Assembly: GCF_003710935.1 (NCBI RefSeq) | Contig: NZ_RHHS01000027.1 | Coordinates: 124,001-188,000 of the forward strand | Reading direction: 5' to 3' | DNA: 64,000 nucleotides | Source: Brevibacillus gelatini | GTDB taxonomy: Bacteria; Bacillota; Bacilli; Brevibacillales; Brevibacillaceae | Part shown: positions 7,697 through 17,760 of the stretch, piece by piece | How positions within the stretch are numbered: the first letter of the stretch is position 1 | Layout: every line of letters starts with the position of its first letter | Program-made: the position numbers and the translations under genes | Notes under the pieces: model-generated | The model's database searches: none | What the model was told of the DNA's origin: nothing | What the model saw: only the letters and a program-made list of their open reading frames with translations

Positions 7697-10210
7697 ATGA
7701 AGCAATTGCCGATCGATGCAGTATTGCCGGAGCTGACCGCGGCGCTCGCCAAAAGCAGCAGCGCCGTCCTGGTCGCCGCTCCCGGAGCAGGGAAAACAAC
7801 CAGGGTGCCGCTCGCTTTTCTGGAGCAGGCATGGCTATCAGAAAAACGCATTCTCATGCTGGAGCCGCGGCGGCTGGCAGCGCGGGCGGCTGCGGACTAC
7901 ATGGCGCGGCAGCTTGGCGAGCAAGTGGGCGAGACGGTAGGGTATCGGGTCAAGCACGATACGCGAGTCGGCCCGCGCACGCGAATTGAAGTGATAACGG
8001 AAGGAATATTGACGCGGATGCTCCAGGACGATCCCGAACTTGCAGGTGTCGGCCTGCTCATTTTCGACGAGTTTCACGAACGGAGCCTGCATGCCGATCT
8101 GGGACTGGCGCTCAGCTTGCAGGCGCAAAGCTTGTTTCGCGAAGACTTGCGCATTCTGGTCATGTCGGCGACACTGGCGGCGGAGCCTGTCGCCCGCCTG
8201 CTGGGGGATGCTCCTGTCATCGTGAGTGAAGGCAGAGCGTTTCCCGTCGAGACACGCTTTTTGCCGAAGCCGTGGACGGGCGCGGTCGAGGAAGCAGTCA
8301 CCCGCACCGTTTTGGCGGCGTTGGCGGAGGAGCCTGGGGATGTGCTCGTGTTTTTGCCGGGAGCCAAAGAAATTCGCACGACGCAGGCATTGCTGGCCAA
8401 AAGCGGGCTCGCTGCAAACGTGCGCGTCTGCCCGCTGTACGGGGCGCTGGCGCAGCACGAGCAGGATGCGGCGATTCAACCGGGCCAAGCGGGCGAGCGA
8501 AAAGTTGTGCTCGCCACCTCGATTGCGGAGACGAGCCTGACCGTCGAGGGCGTGCGAATCGTGATTGACAGCGGTTGGAAAAGGCTGCCGCGCTTTTCTT
8601 CGCGCACCGGGATGACGAGGCTGGAGACGGTTCGGGTGTCGCGGGCGGCTGCCGACCAGCGCAGAGGGAGGGCAGGCAGGCTTGAAGCAGGTGTCTGTTA
8701 CCGGCTGTGGACAGAGCAGGAGGACCGGAGGCTTGCAGCGCACGAGCCACCGGAAATCACAGAAGCAGACCTCGCCCCGCTCGCCCTGGAACTGGCAGCC
8801 TGGGGCGTAAAGGAGGTGGAGGAGTTGCAATGGCTGGATGTTCCGCCAAAAGCCGCTTTGGCCCAGGCGCGGGAGTTGCTTCAGCAACTGGGGGCGCTGG
8901 ACGGGCACAGCCAGATTACCGCACACGGCCGAGTGCTGGCCGGGATGGGGCTGCATCCAAGGCTTGGGCACATGATTCAACAAGCGGGCAAGATCGGGCT
9001 TGGAGAGCTGGCCTGCGAACTGGCCGTACTGCTGGAAGAGCGGGATATCGTCCGGGGCCGAGCGGCTTTTGCCGACGCGGACATCAGCTCGCGGGTAGAG
9101 CTTTTGCGGCTCGTCGCCGGAAAAAAAGACGGGACACGCGCTGGTGCGGAAGGACAGGTGGATGAAGCACTTTGTCGGCGGCTGTGGAGCGAAGCGGCGC
9201 AACTCAAGCGGCAGTGGGGAAGCGCGAGTACGGTTGAAAACGTGGTGGACATTAGCCAGACGGGCAGGCTGTTGGCCTTTGCCTACCCGGACCGGATCGC
9301 CCAGCGCCGGGGAGACGGGCGATACTTGCTGCGAAATGGCCGCGGCGCGGCGTTTGCGGTTGAACAGCCTTTGGCTTTTGCCCCGTATGTAGTCGCGCCG
9401 CTGTTGGACGATCAGGGAGCGGACAGCCGGATCATGCTCGCAGCAGCGGTGGAGGAAAGCGACCTGTACCGTGACTGGTCGGGGCAAATCACGGAGGAAA
9501 CGTCTGTCTGGTGGGACCGTTCCGCTCAGGCGGTGCGGGCGCGTACGCGAAAAAAGCTCGGGGCATTCGTCTTGCAGGAGGTGGCGGCAGAAGCGGAAGC
9601 CGATGCAGTGCTGCAGGCTCTGCTTGCGGGCATCCGGACGGAAGGGCTGGAGCTTTTGCCGTGGAGCCGTCACGCCCGCCAGTTCAGAGAGCGGCTGCAG
9701 TTCATGCACAGCATTTTGCCGGACTGGCCCAGGGCAGATGACGAAGCCTTGCTCGACACGCTGGAGGAATGGCTTGCGCCGCATGTGTACGGCATGCGCA
9801 AAAAAGACGAACTGCAAGAGCTGTCCATGACTGCGGTGCTGGAAGGGATGTTGAGCTGGGAAGAACGGCAGCAGCTGGATGAGTACGCACCTGCGCATAT
9901 CATCGTTCCAAGCGGCTCGAAAATCGCTGTCGACTACAGCGACCCTGCCGCGCCGTGCCTGTCTGTGAAGCTGCAGGAGCTGTTCGGCTGGCACGATACA
10001 CCGCGCATCGGCCGGGGCAAGGTGCCGCTGACGCTGCACCTGCTCTCCCCGGCACAGCGTCCGGTGCAGGTGACGCGAGACTTGGCCAGCTTTTGGCAGC
10101 AGACGTACTTTGAGGTGAAAAAAGACTTGAAAGGGCGCTACCCGAAGCATTACTGGCCGGATGATCCGCTCGCCGCGATCCCGACGAACCGGGTGCGCCC
10201 GCAGAAATAG
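7697..10210 (+). CDS. hrpB: ATP-dependent helicase HrpB (DEAH-type)
   Basis: An 837-residue helicase of the DEAH/HrpB family. It has Walker A APGAGKTT, motif II DEFHER, motif III MSAT, a RecA-like second domain with motif VI near DQRRGRAGRLEAG, then HA2 and the HrpB-specific C-terminal region (…RYPKHYWPDDPL…). It acts on RNA or DNA; the physiological role of HrpB is poorly defined even in model species. GAGGTGG precedes the ATG. It is a monocistronic unit with 220 bases of upstream DNA, and the family is commoner in Proteobacteria than in Bacillota. Confidence 0.93.
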   Translation: MKQLPIDAVLPELTAALAKSSSAVLVAAPGAGKTTRVPLAFLEQAWLSEKRILMLEPRRLAARAAADYMARQLGEQVGETVGYRVKHDTRVGPRTRIEVITEGILTRMLQDDPELAGVGLLIFDEFHERSLHADLGLALSLQAQSLFREDLRILVMSATLAAEPVARLLGDAPVIVSEGRAFPVETRFLPKPWTGAVEEAVTRTVLAALAEEPGDVLVFLPGAKEIRTTQALLAKSGLAANVRVCPLYGALAQHEQDAAIQPGQAGERKVVLATSIAETSLTVEGVRIVIDSGWKRLPRFSSRTGMTRLETVRVSRAAADQRRGRAGRLEAGVCYRLWTEQEDRRLAAHEPPEITEADLAPLALELAAWGVKEVEELQWLDVPPKAALAQARELLQQLGALDGHSQITAHGRVLAGMGLHPRLGHMIQQAGKIGLGELACELAVLLEERDIVRGRAAFADADISSRVELLRLVAGKKDGTRAGAEGQVDEALCRRLWSEAAQLKRQWGSASTVENVVDISQTGRLLAFAYPDRIAQRRGDGRYLLRNGRGAAFAVEQPLAFAPYVVAPLLDDQGADSRIMLAAAVEESDLYRDWSGQITEETSVWWDRSAQAVRARTRKKLGAFVLQEVAAEAEADAVLQALLAGIRTEGLELLPWSRHARQFRERLQFMHSILPDWPRADDEALLDTLEEWLAPHVYGMRKKDELQELSMTAVLEGMLSWEERQQLDEYAPAHIIVPSGSKIAVDYSDPAAPCLSVKLQELFGWHDTPRIGRGKVPLTLHLLSPAQRPVQVTRDLASFWQQTYFEVKKDLKGRYPKHYWPDDPLAAIPTNRVRPQK

Positions 10211-10396
10211 TCCATTGGGGCTTTGCGGGCCTGCCGCTTTTGTAGAGATCGAACCAGAAAAAGCCGACGGGCGCAACCAGGCTCAGGGCGATATTTCCCA
10301 ACTTCCTAGTTCCATGTGCGCAAGTCGGCTGCAAACTGAAACTTTCACGCGTTTTGCGTCCGTCAAGAACATGACGCGATTCACGTACTACCCTCT

Positions 10397-11098
10397 CTAT
10401 TTTCTTGGGGCTGCCTCTTCATCGGGCAGTCCTTTTTGTTTGTCGGAAGCGCTGTTTCCCCAGCGACCGCGATAGATCAACTGCTGCAGGTCCTCCCGCT
10501 TTGCCCATTGGTGTATCTCCAAAAGCGGCCGATCCGGGTAATGATCGGTATAGCCGATGGACAACAGCGCTACCGGATCGATGTGCGGCGGGATGTTCAG
10601 GATGCGGCGGACGTCCGCTTTTTTGTAAAAGCTGACCCATCCCATCGCCAAATCTTCCGCGTACGCTGCGAGCCACATGTTTTGGATGGCACAACTGACC
10701 GACATGATGTCTGTCTCGGGAATCGAATTGCGCCCGAGCACGTGATCGCCGCCGCGTGTCGGGTCGCAGGTGACGCAGATCGTGAGCGGCGCTTCCATGA
10801 TGCCTTGAACTTTCAGCGCGAGAAAAGAAGCTTCGCGCCCAGTTCCTTCGTAGTGGATGGCGAGAGCGCGCCGCTCCTTGTCTGCACAGTCAGCCAGCGC
10901 CTGCTTGGTCGGCTCGTCCTCTACGAGAATAAAATTCCACGGCTGCATGAATCCGACGGAAGGGGCGTGATGGGCAGCGGCCAAAATCATGGCAATTTTT
11001 TCAGGCGGAATCGGATCAGGGCGAAACGTGCGTATATCGCGACGATTGCTGATAGCCTTGTACAGACCGTTTTTTTCTTCCGGAGTCAAACGTTTCAT
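10397..11098 (-). CDS. bluB: 5,6-dimethylbenzimidazole synthase BluB
   Basis: A flavin-destructase of the nitroreductase fold that converts reduced FMN to dimethylbenzimidazole, the lower ligand of cobalamin. The 233-residue protein carries the BluB signatures RRDIRTFRPDPIP near the N-terminus and PSVGFMQPWNFILV around residues 46-59, with GYTDHYPDRP near the end. GGGAGG lies 8 bases before the ATG. No other cobalamin gene is in the window, so it may serve salvage or remodelling. No cobalamin riboswitch was recognised in the 137 bases upstream. Confidence 0.9.
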   Translation of the reverse strand: MKRLTPEEKNGLYKAISNRRDIRTFRPDPIPPEKIAMILAAAHHAPSVGFMQPWNFILVEDEPTKQALADCADKERRALAIHYEGTGREASFLALKVQGIMEAPLTICVTCDPTRGGDHVLGRNSIPETDIMSVSCAIQNMWLAAYAEDLAMGWVSFYKKADVRRILNIPPHIDPVALLSIGYTDHYPDRPLLEIHQWAKREDLQQLIYRGRWGNSASDKQKGLPDEEAAPRK

Positions 11099-11161
11099 GA
11101 ATCAAACCTCCCTGTTAGCTACGGCTTCCTTCATTTTATCGGTGTGCAAGCTCATGTACTA

Positions 11162-11186
11162 GACATTTGCTTGACATATTCATGTC
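11162..11186. promoter_or_regulatory. GACAT repeats upstream of the response regulator
   Basis: GACAT at 11162-11166 and 11173-11177 form direct repeats 11 bases apart. ATGTC at 11182-11186 makes an inverted pair with the second copy. The second copy is part of a TTGACA -35-like box. One-turn spacing is typical of OmpR-family sites, so autoregulation by the downstream regulator is plausible. Confidence 0.35.
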
Positions 11187-11235
11187 CTACGCTAAAGAGA
11201 GTAGACCTGTCCGTTTTGAGGGGAGCGAAACTGGA

Positions 11236-11919
11236 ATGACCAATATCCTGATCGTGGAAGACGAGTTGCCCATCTCTCGGGTGTTGAAGGCGTATTTGGA
11301 AAAGCATCAGTTTTCAGTCGAGCAGGCGTTCAACGGAGACGAGGCCCAGCACAAGTTCGACTCGTTCAATCCCGCCCTGGTGCTGCTCGACGTCATGCTG
11401 CCGGGCCGGAGCGGGTGGAGCATTTTGGAATACATACGGTCGAAAAGCTCTTGTCCCGTCATCATGCTGACGGCGCTCGGGCATATCGACAACAAGCTTG
11501 CCGGGCTGAATCAGGGAGCGGACGACTACATCACCAAGCCGTTTATTGCCGATGAAGTCGTGGCCCGTGTCAAGGCTGTGCTGCGCCGCTCCAAGCAAAT
11601 TATCGAAGGAGATCAGGTCAAGCAGTTCGGCAGCCTGAAAATTGACTTCAAGGCGTATACGGTTACGCTGCACGGCGTTGAACTGTCGTTTACGCCAAAA
11701 GATTTGTCGCTGTTTCTGTTTCTCGCCCAGTACAAAAATCAGACGTTTACGCGGGAGCAACTGATTGAGCAAGTGTGGGGAATGGATTACGAGGGCAGCG
11801 ACCGTGCCGTGGACCTCGCCATCAAGCGTATCCGCCGAGCGCTGGAAAACTGGCCTGCGTCCGAAGGGGAAATCCGCACGTACCGTGGCTTGGGTTACAA
11901 GCTTTGCGTCTATGAGTGA
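11236..11919 (+). CDS. OmpR-family response regulator
   Basis: A 227-residue two-domain regulator. The receiver has the acidic pair in VEDE, the phospho-acceptor Asp52 in LLDVMLPG and Lys in YITKPF. The C-terminal winged helix ends EIRTYRGLGYKL. The ATG at 11236 has GAGGGGAG about 10 bases upstream; earlier in-frame codons lack a site. Its last 8 bases overlap the kinase start. Its position before a MacAB-like exporter suggests it controls that exporter, which is inference. Confidence 0.93.
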   Translation: MTNILIVEDELPISRVLKAYLEKHQFSVEQAFNGDEAQHKFDSFNPALVLLDVMLPGRSGWSILEYIRSKSSCPVIMLTALGHIDNKLAGLNQGADDYITKPFIADEVVARVKAVLRRSKQIIEGDQVKQFGSLKIDFKAYTVTLHGVELSFTPKDLSLFLFLAQYKNQTFTREQLIEQVWGMDYEGSDRAVDLAIKRIRRALENWPASEGEIRTYRGLGYKLCVYE

Positions 11920-13318
11920 GAAAAAGCGCATTTCCCTGTTTCGCTATTGGACGACCCGGTATTTAATCACCCTTTGCATCGGCCTTTTGTTCATCGGCAT
12001 CGCTTCCAGCCTTTGGATCAACTACAGTGAGAAGCAAAAGCGGCTGGACTTCATGCGGCTGATGGCAGCCGAGGTGTCTGATCGCGTAGTGGATGCCAAT
12101 GGGCGGGTTATCATGGAGCCATTTTTGTTCCGCCTGCTCGACAGCCGCCAGGAGTCGCTGCGCGTCAACTACAAGCCGTTCATGGTCATTTTGGATGCGG
12201 ATCGCCGCGCGGTGTTCAGCGGGCCGGGGCCGTTCAGCTCCGAGCTCAGGCGGATGGCCCGCGATCTGGTAGAAGCCGACGAAAGCATGTCGCAGCTGGA
12301 GCTGGGACGGGGAGAAAAGCTGCTTTTTGTGAAAAAAAGCATCCGGGTCAACCAGCAAACGGTCGGCTGGGTCATGCTGTTTACGCCGATGCAGGATTTG
12401 ACGCGCAGCACGACCGAGTTTCAGCTTTTGTTCATCATGCTCATCAGCCTTGGACTGCTCGGCTGGCTCGTCATCTATCGATTGACGAAAAAGCTGTCGA
12501 CGCCGATCAAGGACGTGGCAGACGCAGCCAAGCAGATCGTCATGGGCAATTACGACATTCATCTGCAAAAAGACAGGCGCGAGGAAGAGATTTACGAGCT
12601 GATCCACTCGTTCAAGGAAATGGCGGATCGCCTGCGGCAGCTGGAGCTGATGCGCACCGAGCTGTTGGCCGGAGTGACGCATGAGCTGAAAACGCCTGTC
12701 ACGTCGATCAGTGGGCTGGTGCAGGCGGTCAAGGACGACATCGTCGGCGGCGAGGAAGCGAAGGAGTTTCTGGAGATTTGCTCGAAGGAAACGGCCCGGC
12801 TGCAAAAAATGGTCGAGGATTTGCTCGACTTCAACTCTTTTGTCGTCGGAGATATTCGCATTCGCCGCGAGCAGCAAAACATGTACGAGCTGGTACAGGA
12901 GATTACCCATCAGTGGCAGATCGTACAGGAGGCCGAGCAGATTGAGCTGTCCATCGTCAAGCCGGAGGAGCCGATCATGGCACACACCGATCCGCTTCGT
13001 GTGCAGCAAATTTTGTACAACCTGTTAAACAACGCCGCGCAAGCCATGAACTCGGCCGGAAAAATCGTCGTTTCCCTGTCTCGTACGGGCGATGAAATTC
13101 GCATTGATGTCAAAGATACAGGCTCGGGCATCCCGGAAGCGGAGCAGAAGCTTATTTTCGAGCGTTTTTACCGGGGCGAGGAAAAGAAGCATCTCGTCCG
13201 CGGGCTCGGCCTTGGCCTGTCGTTCAGCAAAATGATCGCGCACGCGCTGGGGGGCACGCTGCTGCTCTCGGAAAGCAGCCGGTCAGGAAGTACGTTTACG
13301 TTGATTTTGCGAGCCTAA
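11912..13318 (+). CDS. Sensor histidine kinase (partner of the OmpR-type regulator)
   Basis: A 468-residue membrane kinase. Helix 1 spans about residues 16-36, an extracytoplasmic sensor about 37-168, and helix 2 about 172-190. HAMP and a HisKA domain follow, with phospho-acceptor His257 in THELKTP. The ATPase domain has N-box NLLNNAAQAM, DTGSGIP and GLGLGLSFSK. The start overlaps the regulator stop, so the two are translationally coupled. The sensor domain shows no recognisable ligand fold. A terminator follows. Confidence 0.93.
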   Translation: MSEKKRISLFRYWTTRYLITLCIGLLFIGIASSLWINYSEKQKRLDFMRLMAAEVSDRVVDANGRVIMEPFLFRLLDSRQESLRVNYKPFMVILDADRRAVFSGPGPFSSELRRMARDLVEADESMSQLELGRGEKLLFVKKSIRVNQQTVGWVMLFTPMQDLTRSTTEFQLLFIMLISLGLLGWLVIYRLTKKLSTPIKDVADAAKQIVMGNYDIHLQKDRREEEIYELIHSFKEMADRLRQLELMRTELLAGVTHELKTPVTSISGLVQAVKDDIVGGEEAKEFLEICSKETARLQKMVEDLLDFNSFVVGDIRIRREQQNMYELVQEITHQWQIVQEAEQIELSIVKPEEPIMAHTDPLRVQQILYNLLNNAAQAMNSAGKIVVSLSRTGDEIRIDVKDTGSGIPEAEQKLIFERFYRGEEKKHLVRGLGLGLSFSKMIAHALGGTLLLSESSRSGSTFTLILRA

Positions 13319-13333
13319 CCACAAAGGGTACAG

Positions 13334-13363
13334 TCGACCAGACAAATGAGCTGGTCGATTTTT
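13334..13363 (+). terminator. Terminator after the two-component system
   Basis: An 8-bp perfect stem (13334-13341 with 13351-13358) is followed by TTTTTGCTTTT. It separates the regulator/kinase unit from the exporter operon. Confidence 0.8.
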
Positions 13364-13481
13364 GCTTTTCACACCATTCCCTTCCATCTGACTTTTCCCT
13401 GACGTATTCGTTCCGTATATTGATCGCTACAGGGAAGCCAAGCTGCTTCCCGGTCATTTTGCAATGGCAGGAGGATTTGGT

Positions 13482-15131
13482 GTGACGCAATCGGAGAAAA
13501 AGCGGACGTTGTTTTCGGGGACGCGAAATAGCAAGAAGAAATGGGTCATCATCGGACTGGCTGTCGCGGTGATTACGGGAGGTGGCGTGTTCGGATACCA
13601 GACGCTTTTGACGCCGGAACGGGCACAGGCAGCGTATCGGATTGTCACGGTGAAAAGGGGCGATGTTTCGGAAACGGTGCTGGCGTCAGGGACCGTTCAG
13701 GCTTCCAAGCGTTCCTCGCTCTCGTTTTCAGACGCAGAAGACGCCAAGGATGCCATCTCGACGATCCAGGTCAAAATCGGCGATCGCGTGAAGGCGGGGC
13801 AAGTGCTGGCTACGATGGATGATTCCGTCGCCAAAATCCAGGTGAACAACGCCCAGGCGAATTTGCTGTCTGCACAAGCCAAGCTGGAAGAGGCGCAAAA
13901 GCGCAAAAGCGCGGCTGAGATCAGCTCGCTGCAGGCGGCTGTCACGCAGGCGAAAAACGAGCTGGAGCTGGCGAAGCAAAATATCGACGGGCAAAAGGCG
14001 ACAAACGATCTCGCCAAGGCGAAGGACAATCTCGACAACGCCCAGAAAACGTTTGACTCGCAAAAGGTGCTGTTTGAGGCAGGGGCGATCTCGCAGACCG
14101 AGTACGACAACGCGCGCAACGCTTTGGAGCAGGCGAAGCGGGATTACAACTCGGCCGTGCTGACAGCCGGACAGGCGAACTCGCAGTCTGGCGTAAAGGT
14201 CGAGCAGGCACTCGCTTCCTATCAGACGGCACAGGAGGCGTTGAATGAAGCACTGGAAGGGCCGGATGCGGCGACGATTCTCGCGGCGAAGGCTGCCGTG
14301 GAACAGGCGAAGGCCGAGTTGCAAAAAGCGCAAAAGGCGCTGAACGCCGTGACACTGCGAGCGCCGATGGACGGGGTGATCGTCCAGGTGAACGGCAACG
14401 TCGGCGAGATTCCAGGCAATGATTTTATTATTATGGATAATTCCGATTCCGGCGAGCTGGAGGTACTGGCCCAGATCAGCCAGAGCGACATCGGAAAAGT
14501 AAAAGAAGGCTTGCCCGTGTCGTTTACGACCAGCTCGTATCCGGATGATACCTTTACCGGAAAAGTCAAGCTGATATACCCGGAGGCGAAGACGGATTCC
14601 GGTGTCACCAGCTATGATGTGCTGCTATCGGTCACAAACAAGGACAGCAAGCTGAAGATCGGGATGACGATGAACGTTACGATTGAACTGGGAACGCACA
14701 AAGATGTGCTGTACTTGCCAGCCGCTGCCTTGCAGACGCAAAACGGCAAGGACGGCGTCTACCTGATGTCCGCAGGTGAGAACAGTGCCAAAGCAGCGGG
14801 CAATGCCAGTGGACAGTCCGAGGCCAGGTCAGAGGCGCAAGCAAAGCCGCAAGGGAATCAGGCAGGAGAACGCACGACCGCAAGAGAAGGCAGAATGGCT
14901 TCCATGCCGTACCAGTTCGTGCCGATCAAGATCGGGTTCTTTGCGGCGGATCGGGTGGAAGTGGTGGAAGGCCTGAAGGAAGGGGACAGAGTCGTCATCC
15001 CGATCAGCATAAGTACAAGCTCGTCGACAGCCAATCAAAACGGTGTCCGCATGGGAGGCGGAATGACTGGCGGAATGCCCGGCTTTGGCGTCTTCCCCGG
15101 CGGCGGAGGCGGCCAGATGAGGGGACGATGA
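13482..15131 (+). CDS. HlyD/MacA-type efflux adaptor protein
   Basis: A 549-residue membrane-fusion protein. An N-terminal anchor helix (about 22-45) is followed by a lipoyl/barrel-sandwich half, a long Ala/Lys/Gln-rich alpha-hairpin (about 120-290), the second lipoyl half ([14 protein letters not shown]), a beta-barrel, and a low-complexity segment (about 430-465). The tail is Gly/Met-rich. The GTG at 13482 is chosen because AGGAGG sits 7 bases upstream. It is the first gene of an adaptor-ATPase-permease operon; in a monoderm the adaptor spans the outer face of the membrane rather than reaching TolC. Confidence 0.9.
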   Translation: MTQSEKKRTLFSGTRNSKKKWVIIGLAVAVITGGGVFGYQTLLTPERAQAAYRIVTVKRGDVSETVLASGTVQASKRSSLSFSDAEDAKDAISTIQVKIGDRVKAGQVLATMDDSVAKIQVNNAQANLLSAQAKLEEAQKRKSAAEISSLQAAVTQAKNELELAKQNIDGQKATNDLAKAKDNLDNAQKTFDSQKVLFEAGAISQTEYDNARNALEQAKRDYNSAVLTAGQANSQSGVKVEQALASYQTAQEALNEALEGPDAATILAAKAAVEQAKAELQKAQKALNAVTLRAPMDGVIVQVNGNVGEIPGNDFIIMDNSDSGELEVLAQISQSDIGKVKEGLPVSFTTSSYPDDTFTGKVKLIYPEAKTDSGVTSYDVLLSVTNKDSKLKIGMTMNVTIELGTHKDVLYLPAAALQTQNGKDGVYLMSAGENSAKAAGNASGQSEARSEAQAKPQGNQAGERTTAREGRMASMPYQFVPIKIGFFAADRVEVVEGLKEGDRVVIPISISTSSSTANQNGVRMGGGMTGGMPGFGVFPGGGGGQMRGR

Positions 15132-15135
15132 GAAG

Positions 15136-15858
15136 ATGAGACCAGTCATACAAATCGAAGACCTGAAAAAGCAGTATCAGATCGGCGACCAGGAAATTTA
15201 CGCACTGCGCGGTGTCAGTCTGACTATTGAGGAAGGCGACTTTGTGGCGATCATGGGGCCGTCCGGCTCTGGCAAGTCGTCGATGATGAACGTGATCGGC
15301 TGCCTTGACAAGCCGACGTCGGGGGAGTTTTATTTGGACGGCTACCCTGTGTCCGAGGCGCACGATGACGAGCTGGCAGAGATCCGCAATCAGAAGATCG
15401 GCTTTGTTTTTCAAAACTTCCATCTGCTCCCGCGCACGACAGCGGTGGAAAATGTAGAGCTGCCGATGCTGTACGGCGGCACGCCTGCCAAGGAGCGCAG
15501 GGAGAGAGCGATCAAGGCGCTGGTCAGCGTAGGGCTGGCGGAGCGGTTGTACAACAAGCCAAACGAGCTGTCAGGCGGCCAGCAGCAGCGGGTTTCCATC
15601 GCCCGGGCGCTGGTCAATGATCCGGTCATTTTGCTCGCGGACGAGCCGACTGGCGCATTGGATACGAAGACGAGCGAAGAGATCATGGGCATTTTTCAGC
15701 GGCTCAATGACGAAGGCAAGACGGTTATTCTCGTCACGCATGAACCGGATATTGCCGAGTATGCCAAGCGGATTGTCCGTTTTCGCGACGGACAGATCAT
15801 CGCCGACGAAGTGGTAAAAGAGCGCAGAAGAGCGTGGACAGAGGAAGTGAGAACATGA
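15136..15858 (+). CDS. MacB/LolD-type ABC transporter ATPase
   Basis: A 240-residue ATPase with Walker [10 protein letters not shown], the Q-loop in FVFQNF, signature LSGGQQQR, Walker [12 protein letters not shown] and the switch His in VTHEPD. It is of the MacB/LolD/FtsE class that powers mechanotransmission permeases. It lies 4 bases after the adaptor gene and overlaps the permease start by ATGA. It presumably energises export of peptides or antimicrobials. Confidence 0.93.
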   Translation: MRPVIQIEDLKKQYQIGDQEIYALRGVSLTIEEGDFVAIMGPSGSGKSSMMNVIGCLDKPTSGEFYLDGYPVSEAHDDELAEIRNQKIGFVFQNFHLLPRTTAVENVELPMLYGGTPAKERRERAIKALVSVGLAERLYNKPNELSGGQQQRVSIARALVNDPVILLADEPTGALDTKTSEEIMGIFQRLNDEGKTVILVTHEPDIAEYAKRIVRFRDGQIIADEVVKERRRAWTEEVRT

Positions 15859-17072
15859 GCTTGATCGAGTGTGTGCGCATATCGTTTCGCAGCATCCGGA
15901 CAAACGGCTTGCGCTCTGTGCTCACGATGCTGGGCATTATTATCGGGGTAGCCGCTGTTATTGCGATGGTCGCGATCGGGGAGGGGACTTCCTCTTCTGT
16001 CGCCTCGCAGATCAACGGCCTGGGCAGCAATCTGCTGATTGTCTCGCCAGGACAGGCGACGCAAGGGCGGGTCAGCCTGGGAGCCGGGTCGCTGAATACG
16101 TTGACGATGGCGGACGCAGAAGCGATCGCGGAACACGAATCGGTAGCCGGAGTCGCACCGAGTGTCAACGGCCGCGCCCAGATCGTCTGGGGCAGCAGCA
16201 ACTATTCCAGCACGCTGGAGGGAACGACCGCCGATTTTTTAAGCGTGCGCAATGCAGAGGTGGCACAAGGGCGGTTTTTCACGAACTTCGAGGTGACGCG
16301 GCAGTTTAATGTCGCAGTCGTCGGGACAGAGGTCGTCAGCAACCTGTTCAAGGACACGACGACAAACCCGGTGGGGCAAACGGTGCAGATCAATCGTGTG
16401 CCGTTTACGATCATCGGCGTGTTAAAAAGTCAGGGCAGCTCCGGCATGACGAACAACGACGACAGGATTCTCATCCCGATTACGACTGCGATGAGCCGTC
16501 TGACAGGGGGCAAAAACGTCGGCACGATCTACGTTTCGGCGGCGTCCTCCGACTTGATGGAAACGGCGGAGCAAGACATTCGCCAGACGCTGCGTGTCCA
16601 GCACAACCTGCGGCCGCAAGCGGAAGACGATTTTCGCATCCGGTCTCAATCCGACATCTTGAGCACGGCACAGGAAGTATCGAGCTCGATGACGGCGCTC
16701 TTGTCCGGCATTGCAGCGATCTCGCTGATTGTCGGAGGGATCGGGGTGATGAACATCATGCTCGTGTCCGTGACGGAGCGCACGCGTGAAATCGGGATTC
16801 GCAAGGCGATTGGGGCCAAGCGCCGGGATATTATGCGCCAGTTTTTGATCGAGGCAGTCACGCTCAGTCTGATCGGCGGCATTTTGGGAATCATCGTCGG
16901 GGTGGGGGCGGCGATCCTTGTCAGCAAGCTCGGCTCGCTGGCAACCTCGATCAGCGTGACCCCGATTTTGTACGCATTTTTGACTTCGTCTTTGGTAGGC
17001 GTGATCTTTGGCGTCTACCCTGCACGCAAGGCTGCCCAGCTGAAACCGATTGATGCGCTTCGCTACGAATAA
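15855..17072 (+). CDS. MacB-type ABC transporter permease (FtsX/MacB fold)
   Basis: A 405-residue permease. One N-terminal membrane helix (about 20-42, [18 protein letters not shown]) is followed by a large extracytoplasmic MacB core domain (about 43-275). Three C-terminal helices carry the FtsX-family motif [19 protein letters not shown]. The ATG overlaps the ATPase stop. It completes a tripartite MacAB-like system probably controlled by the two-component system upstream. Confidence 0.93.
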   Translation: MSLIECVRISFRSIRTNGLRSVLTMLGIIIGVAAVIAMVAIGEGTSSSVASQINGLGSNLLIVSPGQATQGRVSLGAGSLNTLTMADAEAIAEHESVAGVAPSVNGRAQIVWGSSNYSSTLEGTTADFLSVRNAEVAQGRFFTNFEVTRQFNVAVVGTEVVSNLFKDTTTNPVGQTVQINRVPFTIIGVLKSQGSSGMTNNDDRILIPITTAMSRLTGGKNVGTIYVSAASSDLMETAEQDIRQTLRVQHNLRPQAEDDFRIRSQSDILSTAQEVSSSMTALLSGIAAISLIVGGIGVMNIMLVSVTERTREIGIRKAIGAKRRDIMRQFLIEAVTLSLIGGILGIIVGVGAAILVSKLGSLATSISVTPILYAFLTSSLVGVIFGVYPARKAAQLKPIDALRYE

Positions 17073-17427
17073 ATGAAGTTGTTTCCCAATATTTCGCTAT
17101 AAAACAAAAGCTGACACTTTTCGATAAGAGAGATTCATAGTACAATTCCATTATGAACGAACTTGGGGAAGTTCGGGATGGCGGTACCAAAACTGTGCAG
17201 GAGGGCCGCCTCTTTTTTTAAAGCGCGGCAAATTTTGCGCGATAGGCCCGGCGCAGACGGTCCGGACTCGCAACGAACCCACCGTTTTGAAAGTGGATAC
17301 AATAGGCACTATTACCTAAATGTACAGCTGGACCACATGGGTCCAACGATATAGAATGAGGGTATTCACGTGAATACTTCCGTACTACCCTTTTCCCAGG
17401 AAGCGATCCTGGGATTTTTTGTTTGGT
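17073..17427. other. Unassigned structured intergenic region, possible small RNA
   Basis: No gene was recognised in 355 bases. It holds a TACAAT box (17139-17144), a GAACT/AGTTC hairpin near 17159, and GGCGG/CCGCC arms followed by T7 (about 17181-17220). Further on are short stems such as GGACC/GGTCC near 17331 and a perfect 16-base palindrome (GTATTCACGTGAATAC, 17362-17377). An intrinsic terminator on the + strand ends the region. This combination suggests one or two short transcripts, but no known RNA family was recognised. Confidence 0.35.
17394..17420 (+). terminator. Intrinsic terminator ending the intergenic region
   Basis: An 8-bp perfect stem (TCCCAGGA, 17394-17401, with TCCTGGGA, 17407-17414) is followed by T6. 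It has no upstream gene closer than the permease stop, 320 bases away, which supports a short non-coding transcript. Confidence 0.7.
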
Positions 17428-17760
17428 TTAAGCAGACGTATTTTTCGGGGAGAAGCTGCCTTTCAGCAAGGCTTCAATCAGTTGCTCCTGCGAGAGCGAG
17501 ATCGAGATGCCGGGATCGGGCAGGTCGGCGTGAAAGCGGTTTTCCTTGTACAAATACCACATGGAGCCAGTCGGTTGCAGCGAGTAGAGCTTGATATTTT
17601 CCTTCGTCTCTTGTCCGATTCTGGCAATATCGCGCAAGGAAGTAAAAAGCTCTCCCCACACAGGCAAATATGGCTTTGTCTTGGATTGGATGATCGCGCG
17701 GATGAGTTGCTTTTTGGCGAGTAAAAGCGTTTCGGCTACGTGGTTTTCCACTGGGGGCAT
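17428..17760 (-). CDS. Conserved-looking hypothetical protein
   Basis: A 110-residue soluble protein with no family recognised. It starts with a helical segment (VAETLLLAKKQLIRAIIQ) and ends in a loop plus helix (SLSQEQLIEALLKG). AAAAAGGAG about 9 bases before the ATG and codon use like its neighbours support it as real. It is a single gene read toward the unassigned intergenic region. Confidence 0.65.
   Translation of the reverse strand: MPPVENHVAETLLLAKKQLIRAIIQSKTKPYLPVWGELFTSLRDIARIGQETKENIKLYSLQPTGSMWYLYKENRFHADLPDPGISISLSQEQLIEALLKGSFSPKNTSA

Noticed and set aside
10211-10334. Minus-strand peptide with a hydrophobic stretch (IALSLVAPVGFFWFDLYKSG) after hrpB
   Set aside because: It looks protein-like for about 35 residues, but the frame runs on into antisense hrpB without a stop and has no clear ribosome binding site; too weak to call.
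11099-11235. Cobalamin riboswitch upstream of bluB
   Set aside because: The interval is too short and lacks a recognisable B12-box; it is better explained as the divergent promoter of the response regulator.
17152-17220. A 22-codon frame (MNELGEVRDGGTKTVQEGRL…) in the unassigned region
   Set aside because: No ribosome binding site precedes it, and it coincides with hairpin arms and a T-run; structure explains the sequence better.
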